NCBI RefSeq assembly: GCF_001542855.1
Contig: NZ_LNBY01000015.1
Coordinates: forward strand, 424,844-488,843
Source: Erythrobacter sp. AP23
Lineage (GTDB): Bacteria; Pseudomonadota; Alphaproteobacteria; Sphingomonadales; Sphingomonadaceae
DNA length: 64,000 nucleotides
Direction: 5' to 3'
Part shown: positions 9,512 through 18,177 of the stretch, in pieces
Layout: the number at the start of each line of letters is the position of its first letter
Numbering within the stretch: position 1 is the stretch's first letter
The notes under the pieces: model-generated
The model's input: only the letters and a program-made list of their open reading frames with translations
Databases searched by the model: none
Told to the model about the DNA's origin: nothing
Position numbers and translations under genes: made by a program

Positions 9512-9518
9512 AACTGTC

Positions 9519-10199
9519 ATGCGTCTGCTCCGCAATCTCGCCTTCTACCTCGCCTTCTATCTTGGCAGCCTGCTGATAACCGCGGCCTCGCTCGCGTCGC
9601 TGCCGTTCAGTATCGATGCCTTCCGCGCCCGCGTGCGCAACTGGGCGCAGTGGCAGCGCTGGTGCCTGACGCACCTGCTCGGTTGCGAGATCGTGCTCGA
9701 CGGCGCGCCGCTCGACGAACCGGTGCTCTATGCCATCAAGCACGAAAGCTTCTTCGAGGCGATCGATGCGCCCGCACTGTTCGACACGCCAAGCGTCTTC
9801 GCCAAGCAGGAGCTGTTCCGTATCCCCTTGTGGGGCCGCGCGGCCGCCGCCTTCGGTCTGGTGCCGGTCGAACGCGATGCCGGGGCGAGGGCACTGATGA
9901 CCATGATCCGCTCGGCCAAGGCACTGGTGGCGGATGGGCGCCCGCTGGTGATCTTTCCCGAGGGTACGCGCGTGCCACATGGCGAAAACCGCAAGCTGCA
10001 GGCGGGCTTTGCGGGGCTCTACAAGATGCTCGGCTTGCCAGTGGTGCCGGTAGCGGTCGATAGCGGGCCGGTCTATCACAGCCTGCTCAAGACACCGGGC
10101 CGGATCACCTACCGCTTCGCCGAACCGATCCCGCCGGGCCTCCCGCGCGCCGAATTGGAAGAGCGGGTGCGAGAGGCGATCAACGCGCTCAACAGCTGA
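9519..10199 (+). CDS. plsC: 1-acyl-sn-glycerol-3-phosphate acyltransferase (PlsC family)
   Basis: 226 aa from the ATG at 9519, seven bases after the preceding stop; an upstream ATG (9420) lies inside the previous gene. It transfers an acyl chain to lysophosphatidate in phospholipid synthesis at the inner membrane. An N-terminal hydrophobic stretch (about 4-28) is followed by the acyltransferase motif KHESFFE, the HX4E variant of HX4D, and the glycerol-phosphate motif FPEGTR. Motif spacing and the VPVAVDSG segment match the family. It ends the ftsE-led gene run, coupling division and lipid genes on one transcript. Confidence 0.9.
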   Translation: MRLLRNLAFYLAFYLGSLLITAASLASLPFSIDAFRARVRNWAQWQRWCLTHLLGCEIVLDGAPLDEPVLYAIKHESFFEAIDAPALFDTPSVFAKQELFRIPLWGRAAAAFGLVPVERDAGARALMTMIRSAKALVADGRPLVIFPEGTRVPHGENRKLQAGFAGLYKMLGLPVVPVAVDSGPVYHSLLKTPGRITYRFAEPIPPGLPRAELEERVREAINALNS

Positions 10200-10321
10200 A
10201 ACTTACAGCCCGTCGCAGGGCGATGTCCATGCTGCGAGCGTTCGTTCGCGAATGTCTGCCTTTCCGCGGGATGGCTGGTGCATTCAGCGGGCATCTAACC
10301 GGCAACGGCTAGGCATCGCGC

Positions 10322-10993
10322 ATGGACAGACGCCAATTCCTTGCCTCCACAGCGGCCCTCGCATGCGTGACCGGTGCGGCACCACTCGGTGCGGTGCGCG
10401 CGCCAATGCGTGCCGAGCGTGCGCCGCTGCGCGAATGGGAAATCGGACCGGTCATCCGCGGACGCAACTATTCGGTCGGCATGCCGCTGCACCCGGAAAT
10501 CTCACGCGAGGGATGGTTCTTCGATTTTCCCGGCCCGCGCCGGCGCGATGGCCATGTGCATTACGTGACCAGGCGCACCGGCCCGCTCGACGGCGCGCGC
10601 GGCTTGAGGTTGCGCTATCGCATCGACGCACAGGCTGGCACGCGCTTCGTGCCGCAGGAATTTCCGGACAGGACGGCGCTCTTGTCGCTCTATATCCAGC
10701 GGAGGGGCGACGACTGGCTGGCGCGCAGGGGCACGCAGTTCCACCGCTGGTATTCGCCGCAAGATCGCGTTGTGCCGCTCGAGCCGGGCGAGCATGAATT
10801 GACCATCCTCTTCGCGGAGAACTGGATCAGCGTGATGGGATCGGATCACGCGCGCAGTCCGCAGGCATTCGCCGAGGCACTGGCCGAAGCGGGCCGTGTC
10901 GGATTCACGCTGGGCAGCAGCGGCGGCCGCGGCCATGGCGTCTATGCTACCGCCCCGGCACGTTTCACGGTCCTGGAATTCAGCGTAATCTGA
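10322..10993 (+). CDS. Tat-exported protein of unknown function
   Basis: 223 aa. The N-terminus MDRRQFLAS is a twin-arginine signal (RRxFL) followed by an alanine-rich hydrophobic segment to about residue 28, so a folded protein is probably exported. I recognise no domain in the mature part. It is rich in aromatic residues and beta-type patterns (about 40-223), with a Gly-rich stretch (SSGGRGHG) near the C-terminus, which could be a beta-sandwich or lectin-like fold. No catalytic motif is evident. It stands alone between plsC and the convergent tyrC. Confidence 0.75.
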   Translation: MDRRQFLASTAALACVTGAAPLGAVRAPMRAERAPLREWEIGPVIRGRNYSVGMPLHPEISREGWFFDFPGPRRRDGHVHYVTRRTGPLDGARGLRLRYRIDAQAGTRFVPQEFPDRTALLSLYIQRRGDDWLARRGTQFHRWYSPQDRVVPLEPGEHELTILFAENWISVMGSDHARSPQAFAEALAEAGRVGFTLGSSGGRGHGVYATAPARFTVLEFSVI

Positions 10994-11047
10994 AGGCGCG
11001 CGCGGGCACTACTGTCACGGGGGATGTCTCGCCGCGTCGTCTGCCAC

Positions 11048-11953
11048 CTAGTGATCCTTGCGGCCGAAATCTGGGCGTGCGTCGTCCTGGCCCTCTTCGA
11101 TGATCGAATTGCGGATGGCGCGGGTTTTTTCGAATAGGTCGAACAGCGTGTCGCCGTCGCCGTTGCGGATGGCGCGCTGCAGCAGGCTGAGGTCTTCGCT
11201 GAAGCGGCCGAGCACTTCGAGCACTGCGTCGCGGTTCGAGAGGAAGACATCGCGCCACATGGTCGGATTGCTGGCGGCGATGCGGGTGAAGTCGCGAAAA
11301 CCCCCGGCGGAATATTTAATCACCTCGCTGCGGGTGACGTCTTCGAGATCGGATGCAGTGCCGACGATGGTGTAGGCGATGAGATGCGGGATGTGGCTCG
11401 TCACCGCGAGCACGAGATCGTGGTGGTCGGCATCCATGATCTCGACCTTTGCGCCAAGGCCCTCCCAAAATGCGCAGATGGCACGGACGGCTTCTTGCGG
11501 CGTGTGTTCGTTCGGGGTGACGATACACCAGCGGTGGCGGAAGAGCTCGGGAAAGCCCGCATCCGGCCCGCTTTTCTCGGTCCCCGCCACCGGGTGCGCG
11601 GGGATTACTATCGCTTCGGGCAGCGCGGCGCTCAGGGCCTCGCCCACGCTGCGCTTGGAAGATCCGACATCGCTCACGATCGTGCCGGGCTTGAGATGCG
11701 GTGCGATGGCCTCGGCGGCATAGCCCATTGCGCCGACAGGTACACAGAGGATGACGATGTCCGCCTCGCTCACCGTCTCAGCCACGGTGTCGCAAACCGT
11801 GCCGACGAGTTCGCGCTTCGCGGCACGATCGCGCACATCCGCATCGGCATCCCAACCCGTGGTCGCAACATCGGGCAGCATGTCGCGGACCGCCAGCCCG
11901 ATCGATCCTCCGATCAGGCCGAGTCCGATTATGGCGACACGCTCGGCAGTCAC
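11048..11953 (-). CDS. tyrC: Prephenate/arogenate (cyclohexadienyl) dehydrogenase
   Basis: 301 aa from a GTG at 11953 whose GTGA overlaps the hisC stop; a TTG 15 bases upstream lies inside hisC and is less likely. It carries an N-terminal Rossmann motif ([14 protein letters not shown]), the IVSDVGSSK segment, and the catalytic His context [12 protein letters not shown], followed by the helical dimer domain. It oxidatively decarboxylates prephenate or arogenate on the way to tyrosine. Pairing with hisC, whose product can transaminate aromatic keto acids in this group, makes the two a plausible tyrosine/phenylalanine branch module. Confidence 0.93.
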   Translation of the reverse strand: MTAERVAIIGLGLIGGSIGLAVRDMLPDVATTGWDADADVRDRAAKRELVGTVCDTVAETVSEADIVILCVPVGAMGYAAEAIAPHLKPGTIVSDVGSSKRSVGEALSAALPEAIVIPAHPVAGTEKSGPDAGFPELFRHRWCIVTPNEHTPQEAVRAICAFWEGLGAKVEIMDADHHDLVLAVTSHIPHLIAYTIVGTASDLEDVTRSEVIKYSAGGFRDFTRIAASNPTMWRDVFLSNRDAVLEVLGRFSEDLSLLQRAIRNGDGDTLFDLFEKTRAIRNSIIEEGQDDARPDFGRKDH

Positions 11954-13050
11954 GCGGCTTCTCCGCAAAGTTCGCGTAGCACGCCGGCGATGTCGTCCAT
12001 CTGGCTTGGCGTCCCGATGGTGATGCGCAGCGCCTGCGGCAGGCCCTGGCCCGGTAGGTGGCGCACGGCATAGCCCGCCTCCGCGATCGCCTCGAGTGCT
12101 GTCTCTGCCTTCAACTCGCCCTCGAACAGCACGAGCACGAAATTCGCCTTGCTCGGCACTGCGCGCAGGCCGTGATTGCCCAGAGCCTCGACCGTGTCGG
12201 CAAAGCGCTTGCGTTCGATACGGTTGGCTTCGCGCGAGCGGGAAACAAACGCATGATCGGCGAGCGCGGCCTGGGCGGCGCGTTGCCCGCTAGCAGTTAC
12301 GTTGAATGGCCCGCGAATTCGGTTGAGCACATCGATTACATGTGGGGCGCCGGTCGCCCAGCCGATCCGTTCGGCCGCAAGGCCATAGATTTTGGAGAAG
12401 GTTCGCGTGACGAGCACATTATCGTGCCACTTAGCCAGGTCGAGCCCGCCGTCTGCCTCGTCGGGCTCGAGGTATTCGGCATAGGCCTGGTCGATCACAA
12501 GCAGGATGTTGCCCGGCAATCCCGCATGCAACCGCTCTACGTGGTTTCGCGGCAGGTAGGTGCCGGTCGGATTGTTCGGATTGGCGAGGAACACCACGCG
12601 CGTGCGTTCGGTCACTGCGGCCAGCAACGCCTCGACATCGGTGGCGAAATCGGCATCCGGCGCCTCGACCGGCACTGCCCCGCAGCGACGCGCGGCAATG
12701 TCGTAGACCGCGAAGCTGTAGCGGCTGAACAAGACCTCGTCGCCCGGTCCGGCAAAACCCTGTGCAGCGAGGTTGAGCAGTTCGTCCGAACCCGTTCCGC
12801 ACACGATTTGCGCCGGATCGATACCGTGCTGCTTGCCGATCGCAGCGCGAAGGGCCGTTGAGTCGGGATCGGGATATGTGGCGGGCGCATGGTCGGTCGC
12901 AAGCGCCGCCAGCGCAGTCGCGCTGCAGCCGAGCGGATTCTCGTTCGCCGACAGTTTGACGAGCTTGCGCCCGTCCGCCCCGGTCGATTTGCCGGGCACA
13001 TAGGCATGGATGCCCTCGATCCAGGGCTTCATTTCGGGTTTGTCTGCCAT
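11950..13050 (-). CDS. hisC: Histidinol-phosphate / aromatic aminotransferase
   Basis: 366 aa fold-type I aminotransferase. Landmarks are [10 protein letters not shown] near the N-terminus, the NPNNPTGT cofactor segment, and the PLP lysine in TFSKIYGLA. It moves an amino group between glutamate and imidazole-acetol phosphate in histidine synthesis. Because it is translationally coupled to tyrC rather than lying in a his operon, it may serve aromatic amino acids as well or instead, as reported for HisC homologues in relatives such as Zymomonas. It is divergent from metX, and the gap between them holds a palindromic repeat. Confidence 0.92.
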   Translation of the reverse strand: MADKPEMKPWIEGIHAYVPGKSTGADGRKLVKLSANENPLGCSATALAALATDHAPATYPDPDSTALRAAIGKQHGIDPAQIVCGTGSDELLNLAAQGFAGPGDEVLFSRYSFAVYDIAARRCGAVPVEAPDADFATDVEALLAAVTERTRVVFLANPNNPTGTYLPRNHVERLHAGLPGNILLVIDQAYAEYLEPDEADGGLDLAKWHDNVLVTRTFSKIYGLAAERIGWATGAPHVIDVLNRIRGPFNVTASGQRAAQAALADHAFVSRSREANRIERKRFADTVEALGNHGLRAVPSKANFVLVLFEGELKAETALEAIAEAGYAVRHLPGQGLPQALRITIGTPSQMDDIAGVLRELCGEAA

Positions 13051-13081
13051 ATCGGCTTTCAGGCCTTAAAGAATTACGGCC

Positions 13082-13150
13082 CTTCGACAAGCTCGGGGCG
13101 AACGGATAGAGAGCCGAGTCCAAAACCCGTTCGTGCTGAGCTTGTCGAAG
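13082..13150. repeat. REP-like inverted repeat between hisC and metX
   Basis: Two 24-nt arms, 13082-13105 and 13127-13150, are inverted copies with 3 mismatches around a 21-nt loop. The outer 13 bases (CTTCGACAAGCTC) and inner CGAACGG match exactly, and the mismatches cluster together. It occupies half of the 131-bp gap between divergent starts. Similar CTTCGACAAGCTC palindromes are familiar as dispersed elements in sphingomonad genomes; that is recall, not a search. Confidence 0.85.
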
Positions 13151-13181
13151 CACCGTTCTTTTTGATGACACAAGGCTTGGT

Positions 13182-14270
13182 TTGAACGCGACCTCACAGA
13201 CAATCGCATTGTCGAGCACGCTGCCCCTCGATGGCGGCGGTGAGCTGGCGGGTGTGGAAGTGTCGTACGAGACCTATGGCGTTTTGAACGCAGAGCGTTC
13301 GAACGCCATCCTGCTGTGCCATGCGTTGACCGGCGACCAATATGTCGCCTCGCCGCATCCCATCACCGGCAAGCCCGGCTGGTGGGAACGCATGGTCGGC
13401 CCCGGAAAGCCGATCAATACCGAACGCTTTCACGTCATCTGCGCCAATGTGATCGGTAGCTGCATGGGCTCGACCGGACCGGCAAGCGTCGCGCCCGACG
13501 GCCAACCTTATGGCATGCGCTTCCCGGTCATCACGATCCGCGACATGGTGCGCGCGCATGTCGGCCTGCTCGATGCGCTGGGGATCGAGCGGTTGCATGC
13601 GGTGGTCGGTGGCTCGATGGGCGGGATGCAGGCGCTCAGTCTTGCGGCGAACTGGCCCGATCGGGCCGAACGTGTCCTGGTGATCGCCTCGACCAGCAGG
13701 CATTCGGCGCAGAATATCGCTTTCCACGAGCTTGGACGGCAGGCAATCATGGCCGATCCGCGCTGGGCGGGCGGCGATTACTATGGCGGCGAAGCGCCGG
13801 ACAACGGGCTCGCGGTGGCGCGGATGGCGGCGCATATCACCTATCTTTCCGAAGAGGCGCTGACCGAGAAATTCGGGCGCAATCTGCAGGACCGGGACAC
13901 CAAGAGCTTCGGCTTCGATGCCGATTTCCAGGTCGAATCCTATCTGCGCTACCAGGGGAGCGGCTTTACCCGCCGCTTCGACGCCAACAGCTATCTCTAC
14001 ATCACCCGCGCGATGGATTATTTCGACCTCGCCGAAGAACATGGCGGGCGTCTGGCGGATGCCTTTGCTGGGACAAGCGCGCGCTTCTGCCTCGTCAGCT
14101 TCGACAGCGACTGGCTCTACCCGACGAGCGAAAGCCGGCATGTCGTGCATGCGCTGAATGCCGCGGGCGGGGCGGTAAGCTTCGTCGAACTTTCCGCCCC
14201 GCATGGCCACGACAGTTTCCTGCTCGAGGTGCCCGCCTTGGATCGGGTGATCGGTGGTTTCCTCGGATGA
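13182..14270 (+). CDS. metX: Homoserine O-acetyltransferase
   Basis: 362 aa alpha/beta-hydrolase fold enzyme that acetylates homoserine, the first committed step of methionine synthesis. Nucleophile motif GGSMGG with Ser145, a late acid in SFDSDWLYP, and the catalytic His in APHGHDSF are present; [12 protein letters not shown] is a MetX hallmark. The frame begins at a TTG (13182) because no ATG or GTG in frame precedes it; a later TTG at 13209 cannot be excluded. Its last codons overlap the metW ATG. I saw no SAM riboswitch ahead of it. Confidence 0.95.
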   Translation: MNATSQTIALSSTLPLDGGGELAGVEVSYETYGVLNAERSNAILLCHALTGDQYVASPHPITGKPGWWERMVGPGKPINTERFHVICANVIGSCMGSTGPASVAPDGQPYGMRFPVITIRDMVRAHVGLLDALGIERLHAVVGGSMGGMQALSLAANWPDRAERVLVIASTSRHSAQNIAFHELGRQAIMADPRWAGGDYYGGEAPDNGLAVARMAAHITYLSEEALTEKFGRNLQDRDTKSFGFDADFQVESYLRYQGSGFTRRFDANSYLYITRAMDYFDLAEEHGGRLADAFAGTSARFCLVSFDSDWLYPTSESRHVVHALNAAGGAVSFVELSAPHGHDSFLLEVPALDRVIGGFLG

Positions 14271-14851
14271 GCCTGCGCCCCGACCTCGCCGTGATTGCAG
14301 CCCATGTCGAACGCGGCAGCCGCGTGCTCGATATCGGCTGCGGCGATGGCGCGCTGATGCTCGCTTTGCGCGAGAAGGCTTGCGACGTGCGCGGGATCGA
14401 GATCGACGGCGACTGCGTCGAACGCTGCGTATCGCAGGGCCTGTCAGTGGTACAGGGCGATGCGGATCGCGACTTGGCCGACTACCCCGACAAGGGCTTC
14501 GACTACGCCGTGTTGAGCCAGACGCTGCAGATCGCCGAACGGCCGGACCGCATGCTCGACGAATTGCTGCGCGTCGGTACGCGCGCATTCGTCAGCTTTC
14601 CCAATTTCGCCCATTGGCGTACCCGCGCCGCCCTGATGTTCGGCGGGCGCATGCCGGTGACGCGCAGCATTCCGGTAACCTGGTATGAGACGCAGAACAT
14701 CCACCACGTCACGATCAAGGACTTCCGGGAGCTTGCCCGCCAGAAGGCGGCAAGGATCGAGCGCGACTGGTATTTTGCTGGCGAAAGATCCATTCCGCGG
14801 ATCGGCGCCAACGGTCGGGCGGAATTCGCGGTGTTCGAACTGACGCGTTAG
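14267..14851 (+). CDS. metW: Methionine biosynthesis protein MetW
   Basis: 194 aa with a class I methyltransferase fold: [11 protein letters not shown] is the SAM-binding loop, and [26 protein letters not shown] and SFPNFAHWR are typical of MetW. It works with MetX in making O-acetylhomoserine; its exact activity remains poorly defined. The ATGA overlap with metX (14267-14270) shows translational coupling. Confidence 0.95.
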   Translation: MSLRPDLAVIAAHVERGSRVLDIGCGDGALMLALREKACDVRGIEIDGDCVERCVSQGLSVVQGDADRDLADYPDKGFDYAVLSQTLQIAERPDRMLDELLRVGTRAFVSFPNFAHWRTRAALMFGGRMPVTRSIPVTWYETQNIHHVTIKDFRELARQKAARIERDWYFAGERSIPRIGANGRAEFAVFELTR

Positions 14852-14927
14852 CGCTTCGAAGCGAGATTATCGGTAAGCAAGGTAGACGGGACGGCCGGCA
14901 TTGCCGACAATCCCGCTTGACCGCAGA

Positions 14928-15320
14928 TCATCCAGCGCGGTGGAGGCCGCAAATCTTGTGGCCGTCGAGGTCGCGGAAATAGCAGAGATGCATTGCGCCC
15001 ATCGCGCTTTCGCGCAAGCCCGGCGGGTCTTCGATGCTGGTTCCGCCCGCGGCGATCGCGGCATCGTGCAGTTCTTTCACCTGCTCGGGCGAATCGCACT
15101 TGAAGCCGATGGTCATGCCATTGGCGCAGGTCGCGGGCTCGCCGTCGATCGGCTGCGACAGCGCGAGGACATTGCCGCCATGCATGAAGAACACGCGCTT
15201 GATACCGGTGTCGGTGGTGTTGTCCATCGATCCTTCGACGCCGACGACCTTCAGCACCTTCTCGTAAAAGGTCTTGGCCTTGTCGATGTCGTTGGTGCCG
15301 ATCATGATGTGGTTGAACAT
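14928..15320 (-). CDS. VOC (glyoxalase/bleomycin-resistance) family protein
   Basis: 130 aa from the ATG at 15320, which follows GGAGAG; the longer frame upstream has no ribosome site. Opening MFNHIMIGTNDIDKAKTFYE and closing YFRDLDGHKICGLHR are typical of the vicinal oxygen chelate fold, with likely metal ligands His4, a Glu in the second module, and the DGHK region. Members include glyoxalases, dioxygenases and resistance proteins. Substrate cannot be assigned. Its 3' end faces metW. Confidence 0.85.
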   Translation of the reverse strand: MFNHIMIGTNDIDKAKTFYEKVLKVVGVEGSMDNTTDTGIKRVFFMHGGNVLALSQPIDGEPATCANGMTIGFKCDSPEQVKELHDAAIAAGGTSIEDPPGLRESAMGAMHLCYFRDLDGHKICGLHRAG

Positions 15321-15434
15321 CCCGTCTCTCTCCTTTGAGTTTCGATTCGCTACTGTAATCGCGCTTGGGGGCGTGACAAGCCGCGATCGCATTTCGTCGC
15401 TTGTGCTTCGGGCCCCGGCGTCTAGTAACGCGCG

Positions 15435-15809
15435 ATGTCGACGATCTCTGCCGCGCTCGCCCTCGCCCTCACGCAACTCAGCGCCGGTGCGCAGGGTGCG
15501 AGCGATACCTCGCTACCCGACCTGACACTGGAACAGGCCAGCGCGCTGCGGTGCTCGGTGGCATTCGGGCTCGTTCACAAGGCGCAGGTTTCCGGCGAAC
15601 GGGTGAGCGAGGATTATCCCTTGATGGCCGAACGCGGTCGTGAATTCTTCGTGCAAACGACCGCGAGGCTCATGGACGACCTTGGTGCGGACCGCGAGAC
15701 GATCATGGGGCTCGTCGAGCGGGAAAGCGTGGATCTAATGCAATCGCCCCAGCGGCTCGACGCGGTCATGCCCGCCTGCCTGCTGATGCTGGACGCGTCG
15801 GGTATCTGA
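15435..15809 (+). CDS. Small secreted protein of unknown function
   Basis: 124 aa with a hydrophobic N-terminal signal-like segment (about 3-20). The mature part has two cysteines (RCSVAFG and PACLLM), which could form a disulfide in the periplasm, and otherwise looks helical. No family recognised. It is followed 72 bp later by another small secreted protein in the same direction. Confidence 0.65.
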   Translation: MSTISAALALALTQLSAGAQGASDTSLPDLTLEQASALRCSVAFGLVHKAQVSGERVSEDYPLMAERGREFFVQTTARLMDDLGADRETIMGLVERESVDLMQSPQRLDAVMPACLLMLDASGI

Positions 15810-15881
15810 ACGGGCGTTCAGCAATCGGCAAGCGGCACGCCTTTAGCAGGCGGCATGTCGTCGAGTCACAAGGAATCGACC

Positions 15882-16310
15882 ATGCGCCATTTCCTGCTTC
15901 CTGCCGCATTTGCGGCCTTTGTCCTGCCCGTCCCGGCGCTTTCGCAGGAGCCAGCCGAGCCGCAGGCTGCGTCGCTCGCCGAGCTGGGCGAGCAGATGCG
16001 CGACGCCGAACGCCAGCGCGAGACCGCGCTGATGCTTCAGGCGATGACCGAAGTGCTGCTCGACATGCCGATCGCGCCGCTGGCGCAGGCCGCCGCCGAG
16101 ATGGCCGGCGAACAGGCGGAGAGGATCGATCCGGACATGACGCTGCGCCAGGTGGCACCCGATGCGGACCGAGTGAGCGACGAGGTTGCGCGCAACGTCC
16201 CGCGCGCCATGGAAGCGGCCGGAGCGCTGGCCGAAGGCCTCGCCGCCATGACGCCGGTTTTGCGTGAGATGGCTGAGCGTTTTCGCGCCACGCTGCCGCC
16301 ACGCGACTGA
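15882..16310 (+). CDS. Small secreted protein of unknown function, helical
   Basis: 142 aa from the ATG at 15882, preceded by AAGGAA; an in-frame ATG at 15855 lacks a ribosome site and would put nine polar residues before the signal peptide. The signal peptide MRHFLLPAAF...ALSQ is followed by Glu/Ala-rich amphipathic helices (about 25-140) with no cysteine. No family recognised. Confidence 0.7.
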   Translation: MRHFLLPAAFAAFVLPVPALSQEPAEPQAASLAELGEQMRDAERQRETALMLQAMTEVLLDMPIAPLAQAAAEMAGEQAERIDPDMTLRQVAPDADRVSDEVARNVPRAMEAAGALAEGLAAMTPVLREMAERFRATLPPRD

Positions 16311-16386
16311 TCCACCGCTAAATTCGGTTTCTAAAAACCGCGGCAGTGGACGCGTGCCCACGCGCTGTGGCAAGGCGGCGGAATCC

Positions 16387-17058
16387 ATGTGGCAGCTCTA
16401 CCAATTCCCCCTGTGCCCCTTCAGCCGCAAGCTGCGTCTGCTGATGGGCGAGAAAAACATCGCCTACGAATTGGTGCGCGAGTATCCGTGGGAAGGGCGC
16501 GACGAATTCTGGCATCTCAATCCCGCCGGGCGCACGCCGGTTCTGCATGACGCCGCGCGTGGCACCAGCCTGTCGGACAGCCAGGCGATCTGCGAATATC
16601 TCGAGGAGACGGTCGAGCGTAATCCTATGATCAACGGCTCGGCGTCGCAGCGCGCCGAAATCCGCAGACTGGTCGCGCTGTTCGATGAGAACCTTCATGC
16701 CGATGTAACGGGGCCGCTGCTGCACGAGCGGATGAAGAAGCGCCTCGTCCTGCGCCAGCCACCGGATTCGAGGATCCTGCGCGAGGCGATGAAAAATGCC
16801 CATGCGCATCTCGATTACATCGACTGGCTGATCGACACCCGCCAGTGGCTCGGCGGTGCGACGCTGAGCCTCGCCGATCTGACCTGCGCGGCGCATCTGT
16901 CGGTTGCGGATTATCTCGGCGGGATCGATTGGAAGGGCCACGATCAGGCGCGCCACTGGTATTCGGTGATGAAGAGCCGCCCGAGCTTCCGCCCGCTGCT
17001 GAGCGAGAAGATGGAGGGGCTGCCCCCGCCGCCGCATTACGCTCTGGTGGACGCCTAG
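16387..17058 (+). CDS. Glutathione S-transferase family protein
   Basis: 223 aa from the ATG at 16387; the upstream frame (16264) overlaps the preceding gene. The thioredoxin-like N-domain carries CPFSRKLR with a Cys at the usual catalytic place, followed by NPAGRTPVL (cis-Pro) and LSDSQAICEYLEE (glutathione-binding Ser). The helical C-domain includes LSLADLTCAAHL, the N-capping box region. It likely conjugates or transfers glutathione in the cytoplasm; the substrate is unknown. It converges on fpg, with stops only 4 bases apart. Confidence 0.9.
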   Translation: MWQLYQFPLCPFSRKLRLLMGEKNIAYELVREYPWEGRDEFWHLNPAGRTPVLHDAARGTSLSDSQAICEYLEETVERNPMINGSASQRAEIRRLVALFDENLHADVTGPLLHERMKKRLVLRQPPDSRILREAMKNAHAHLDYIDWLIDTRQWLGGATLSLADLTCAAHLSVADYLGGIDWKGHDQARHWYSVMKSRPSFRPLLSEKMEGLPPPPHYALVDA

Positions 17059-17062
17059 CGCG

Positions 17063-17878
17063 TTATTTCTGGCAAATGGGGCAGAACCAGGTGCTCCGCC
17101 CGCCCTGCGCAATGCGGCGGATGGTTCCGCCGTCCTCATGGTGGCACGCTTCGCCTTCGCGGCCGTAGACATGGAAGCGGGTGGCGAAATAGCCGAGATT
17201 GCCGTCGGGCTGGGCGAAATCGCGCAAGCTGGAGCCGCCGTCGCGGATCGAGCGTTCTAGCACGTCCTTGATCGCAGGGACGAGGCGCTTGAGCTGCGGC
17301 ATGGTTACCTTGCCGCCTGGCTTTCGCGGATGGATGCCGGCGTCCCACAGCGCTTCGCAGACATAGATGTTGCCGAGACCCGCAACGATGCGCTGGTCGA
17401 GCAGCAGCAGCTTGATCGCCTGCTTGCGCCCACGCGTTGCCTCGCGCAGGTGCTCGGCGGTCATTGCGTCTCCGAGCGGTTCGGGACCGAGCGCGGCGAA
17501 GGGCGGCCACAGGTCGAGTTCGGGTGCGAGCAGCAGGTCGACCGAACCGAAGCGGCGAGGGTCGTTGAGCGCGAAGCGATGTTCGGCGGTCTCGATCACG
17601 AGATGGTCGTGCTTTTCCGCGTCGGCCGGATCGATTCGCCAGCGCCCGCTCATCCCGAGGTGGAAGACCATCGCATGGTCGCGGTTGGTGTGGATGAGGC
17701 CGTATTTCGCCCGGCGCGTCAGATGCGTCACGCTCGCGCCGGTCAGCGCCTGCACAAGATCGGGCGGAAAGGGACGGCGCATGTCGGGGCGGTTGATCAC
17801 CACGCGCGTGATCGTTTCGCCCTCGAGGAAACGGGCGAGCCCTCGGATCGTTGTTTCGACTTCGGGAAGCTCGGGCAA
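17063..17878 (-). CDS. fpg: Formamidopyrimidine-DNA glycosylase with atypical zinc finger
   Basis: 271 aa starting at a TTG (17878), fixed by the invariant PELPEVETT that must follow the initiator so that Pro2 becomes the catalytic amine. It excises oxidised purines such as 8-oxoguanine and nicks the strand. Internal landmarks are HLGMSGRW, FNDPRRFG-type NDPRRFG, and AGLGNIYVCEALW. The C-terminal finger normally has four cysteines (CxxC-x16-CxxC). Here the first pair reads CHHED: the second Cys is absent, while CPIC is intact, so zinc would need one of the two adjacent His. The long upstream extension of the frame runs through repeats and is not coding. Confidence 0.93.
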   Translation of the reverse strand: MPELPEVETTIRGLARFLEGETITRVVINRPDMRRPFPPDLVQALTGASVTHLTRRAKYGLIHTNRDHAMVFHLGMSGRWRIDPADAEKHDHLVIETAEHRFALNDPRRFGSVDLLLAPELDLWPPFAALGPEPLGDAMTAEHLREATRGRKQAIKLLLLDQRIVAGLGNIYVCEALWDAGIHPRKPGGKVTMPQLKRLVPAIKDVLERSIRDGGSSLRDFAQPDGNLGYFATRFHVYGREGEACHHEDGGTIRRIAQGGRSTWFCPICQK

Positions 17879-17939
17879 TTTTGGATTTCCGGCGAGTGGC
17901 AAGGTGTCGCAAGTGGAAATGGCAGATCGCCGGACGCCG

Positions 17940-18013
17940 CACCAGCCCTCACCCCCACCCGGCCACCCACGGCAATATACTGATGGGTGGCCGGGTGGGG
18001 GTGAGGGCTGGTG
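17940..18013. repeat. Perfect 30-bp inverted repeat between fpg and ubiE
   Basis: Left arm 17940-17969 and right arm 17984-18013 are exact reverse complements around a 14-nt loop (CGGCAATATACTGA). The arms are C- or G-rich, with CACCAGCCCT at the outer end. No T run follows on either strand, so it is not a standard terminator. It lies between the divergent fpg and ubiE starts and its right arm merges into a tandem duplication. Confidence 0.95.
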
Positions 18014-18127
18014 CCGAAGGGACGGACGGATGTCCGGCCCGCACACAACAAAGACTCCGGGTGGGGAGTGGGCCGGTGCCGCCGCAAGGTCGGGACGGAT
18101 GTCCTGACCGCACGCAACAAAAACTCC
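17991..18127 (+). repeat. Two adjacent imperfect tandem copies of a ~70-bp unit upstream of ubiE
   Basis: Unit 1 (17991-18058) and unit 2 (18057-18127) both begin CCGGGTGGGG and end in a 34-nt block that differs at only 4 positions (18025-18058 against 18094-18127; shared GACGGATGTCC and CAACAAA). The middle is less conserved with small indels. Unit 1 starts inside the right arm of the 30-bp inverted repeat. The second unit ends about 50 bp before the ubiE ATG. Confidence 0.85.
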
Positions 18128-18177
18128 TCCGCCAACACCCTTTGCGCCCGGCTCAATTCCCCCTAAGGCTCGGCCCC

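Noticed and set aside
13051..13181. Possible SAM riboswitch ahead of metX
   Set aside because: SAM-II elements are known at met genes in this class, but no SAM-II or SAM/SAH core could be aligned; the gap is mostly the REP-like palindrome.
17991..18127. Possible CRISPR-like repeats
   Set aside because: Only two adjacent units, no spacers of regular size and no cas genes.
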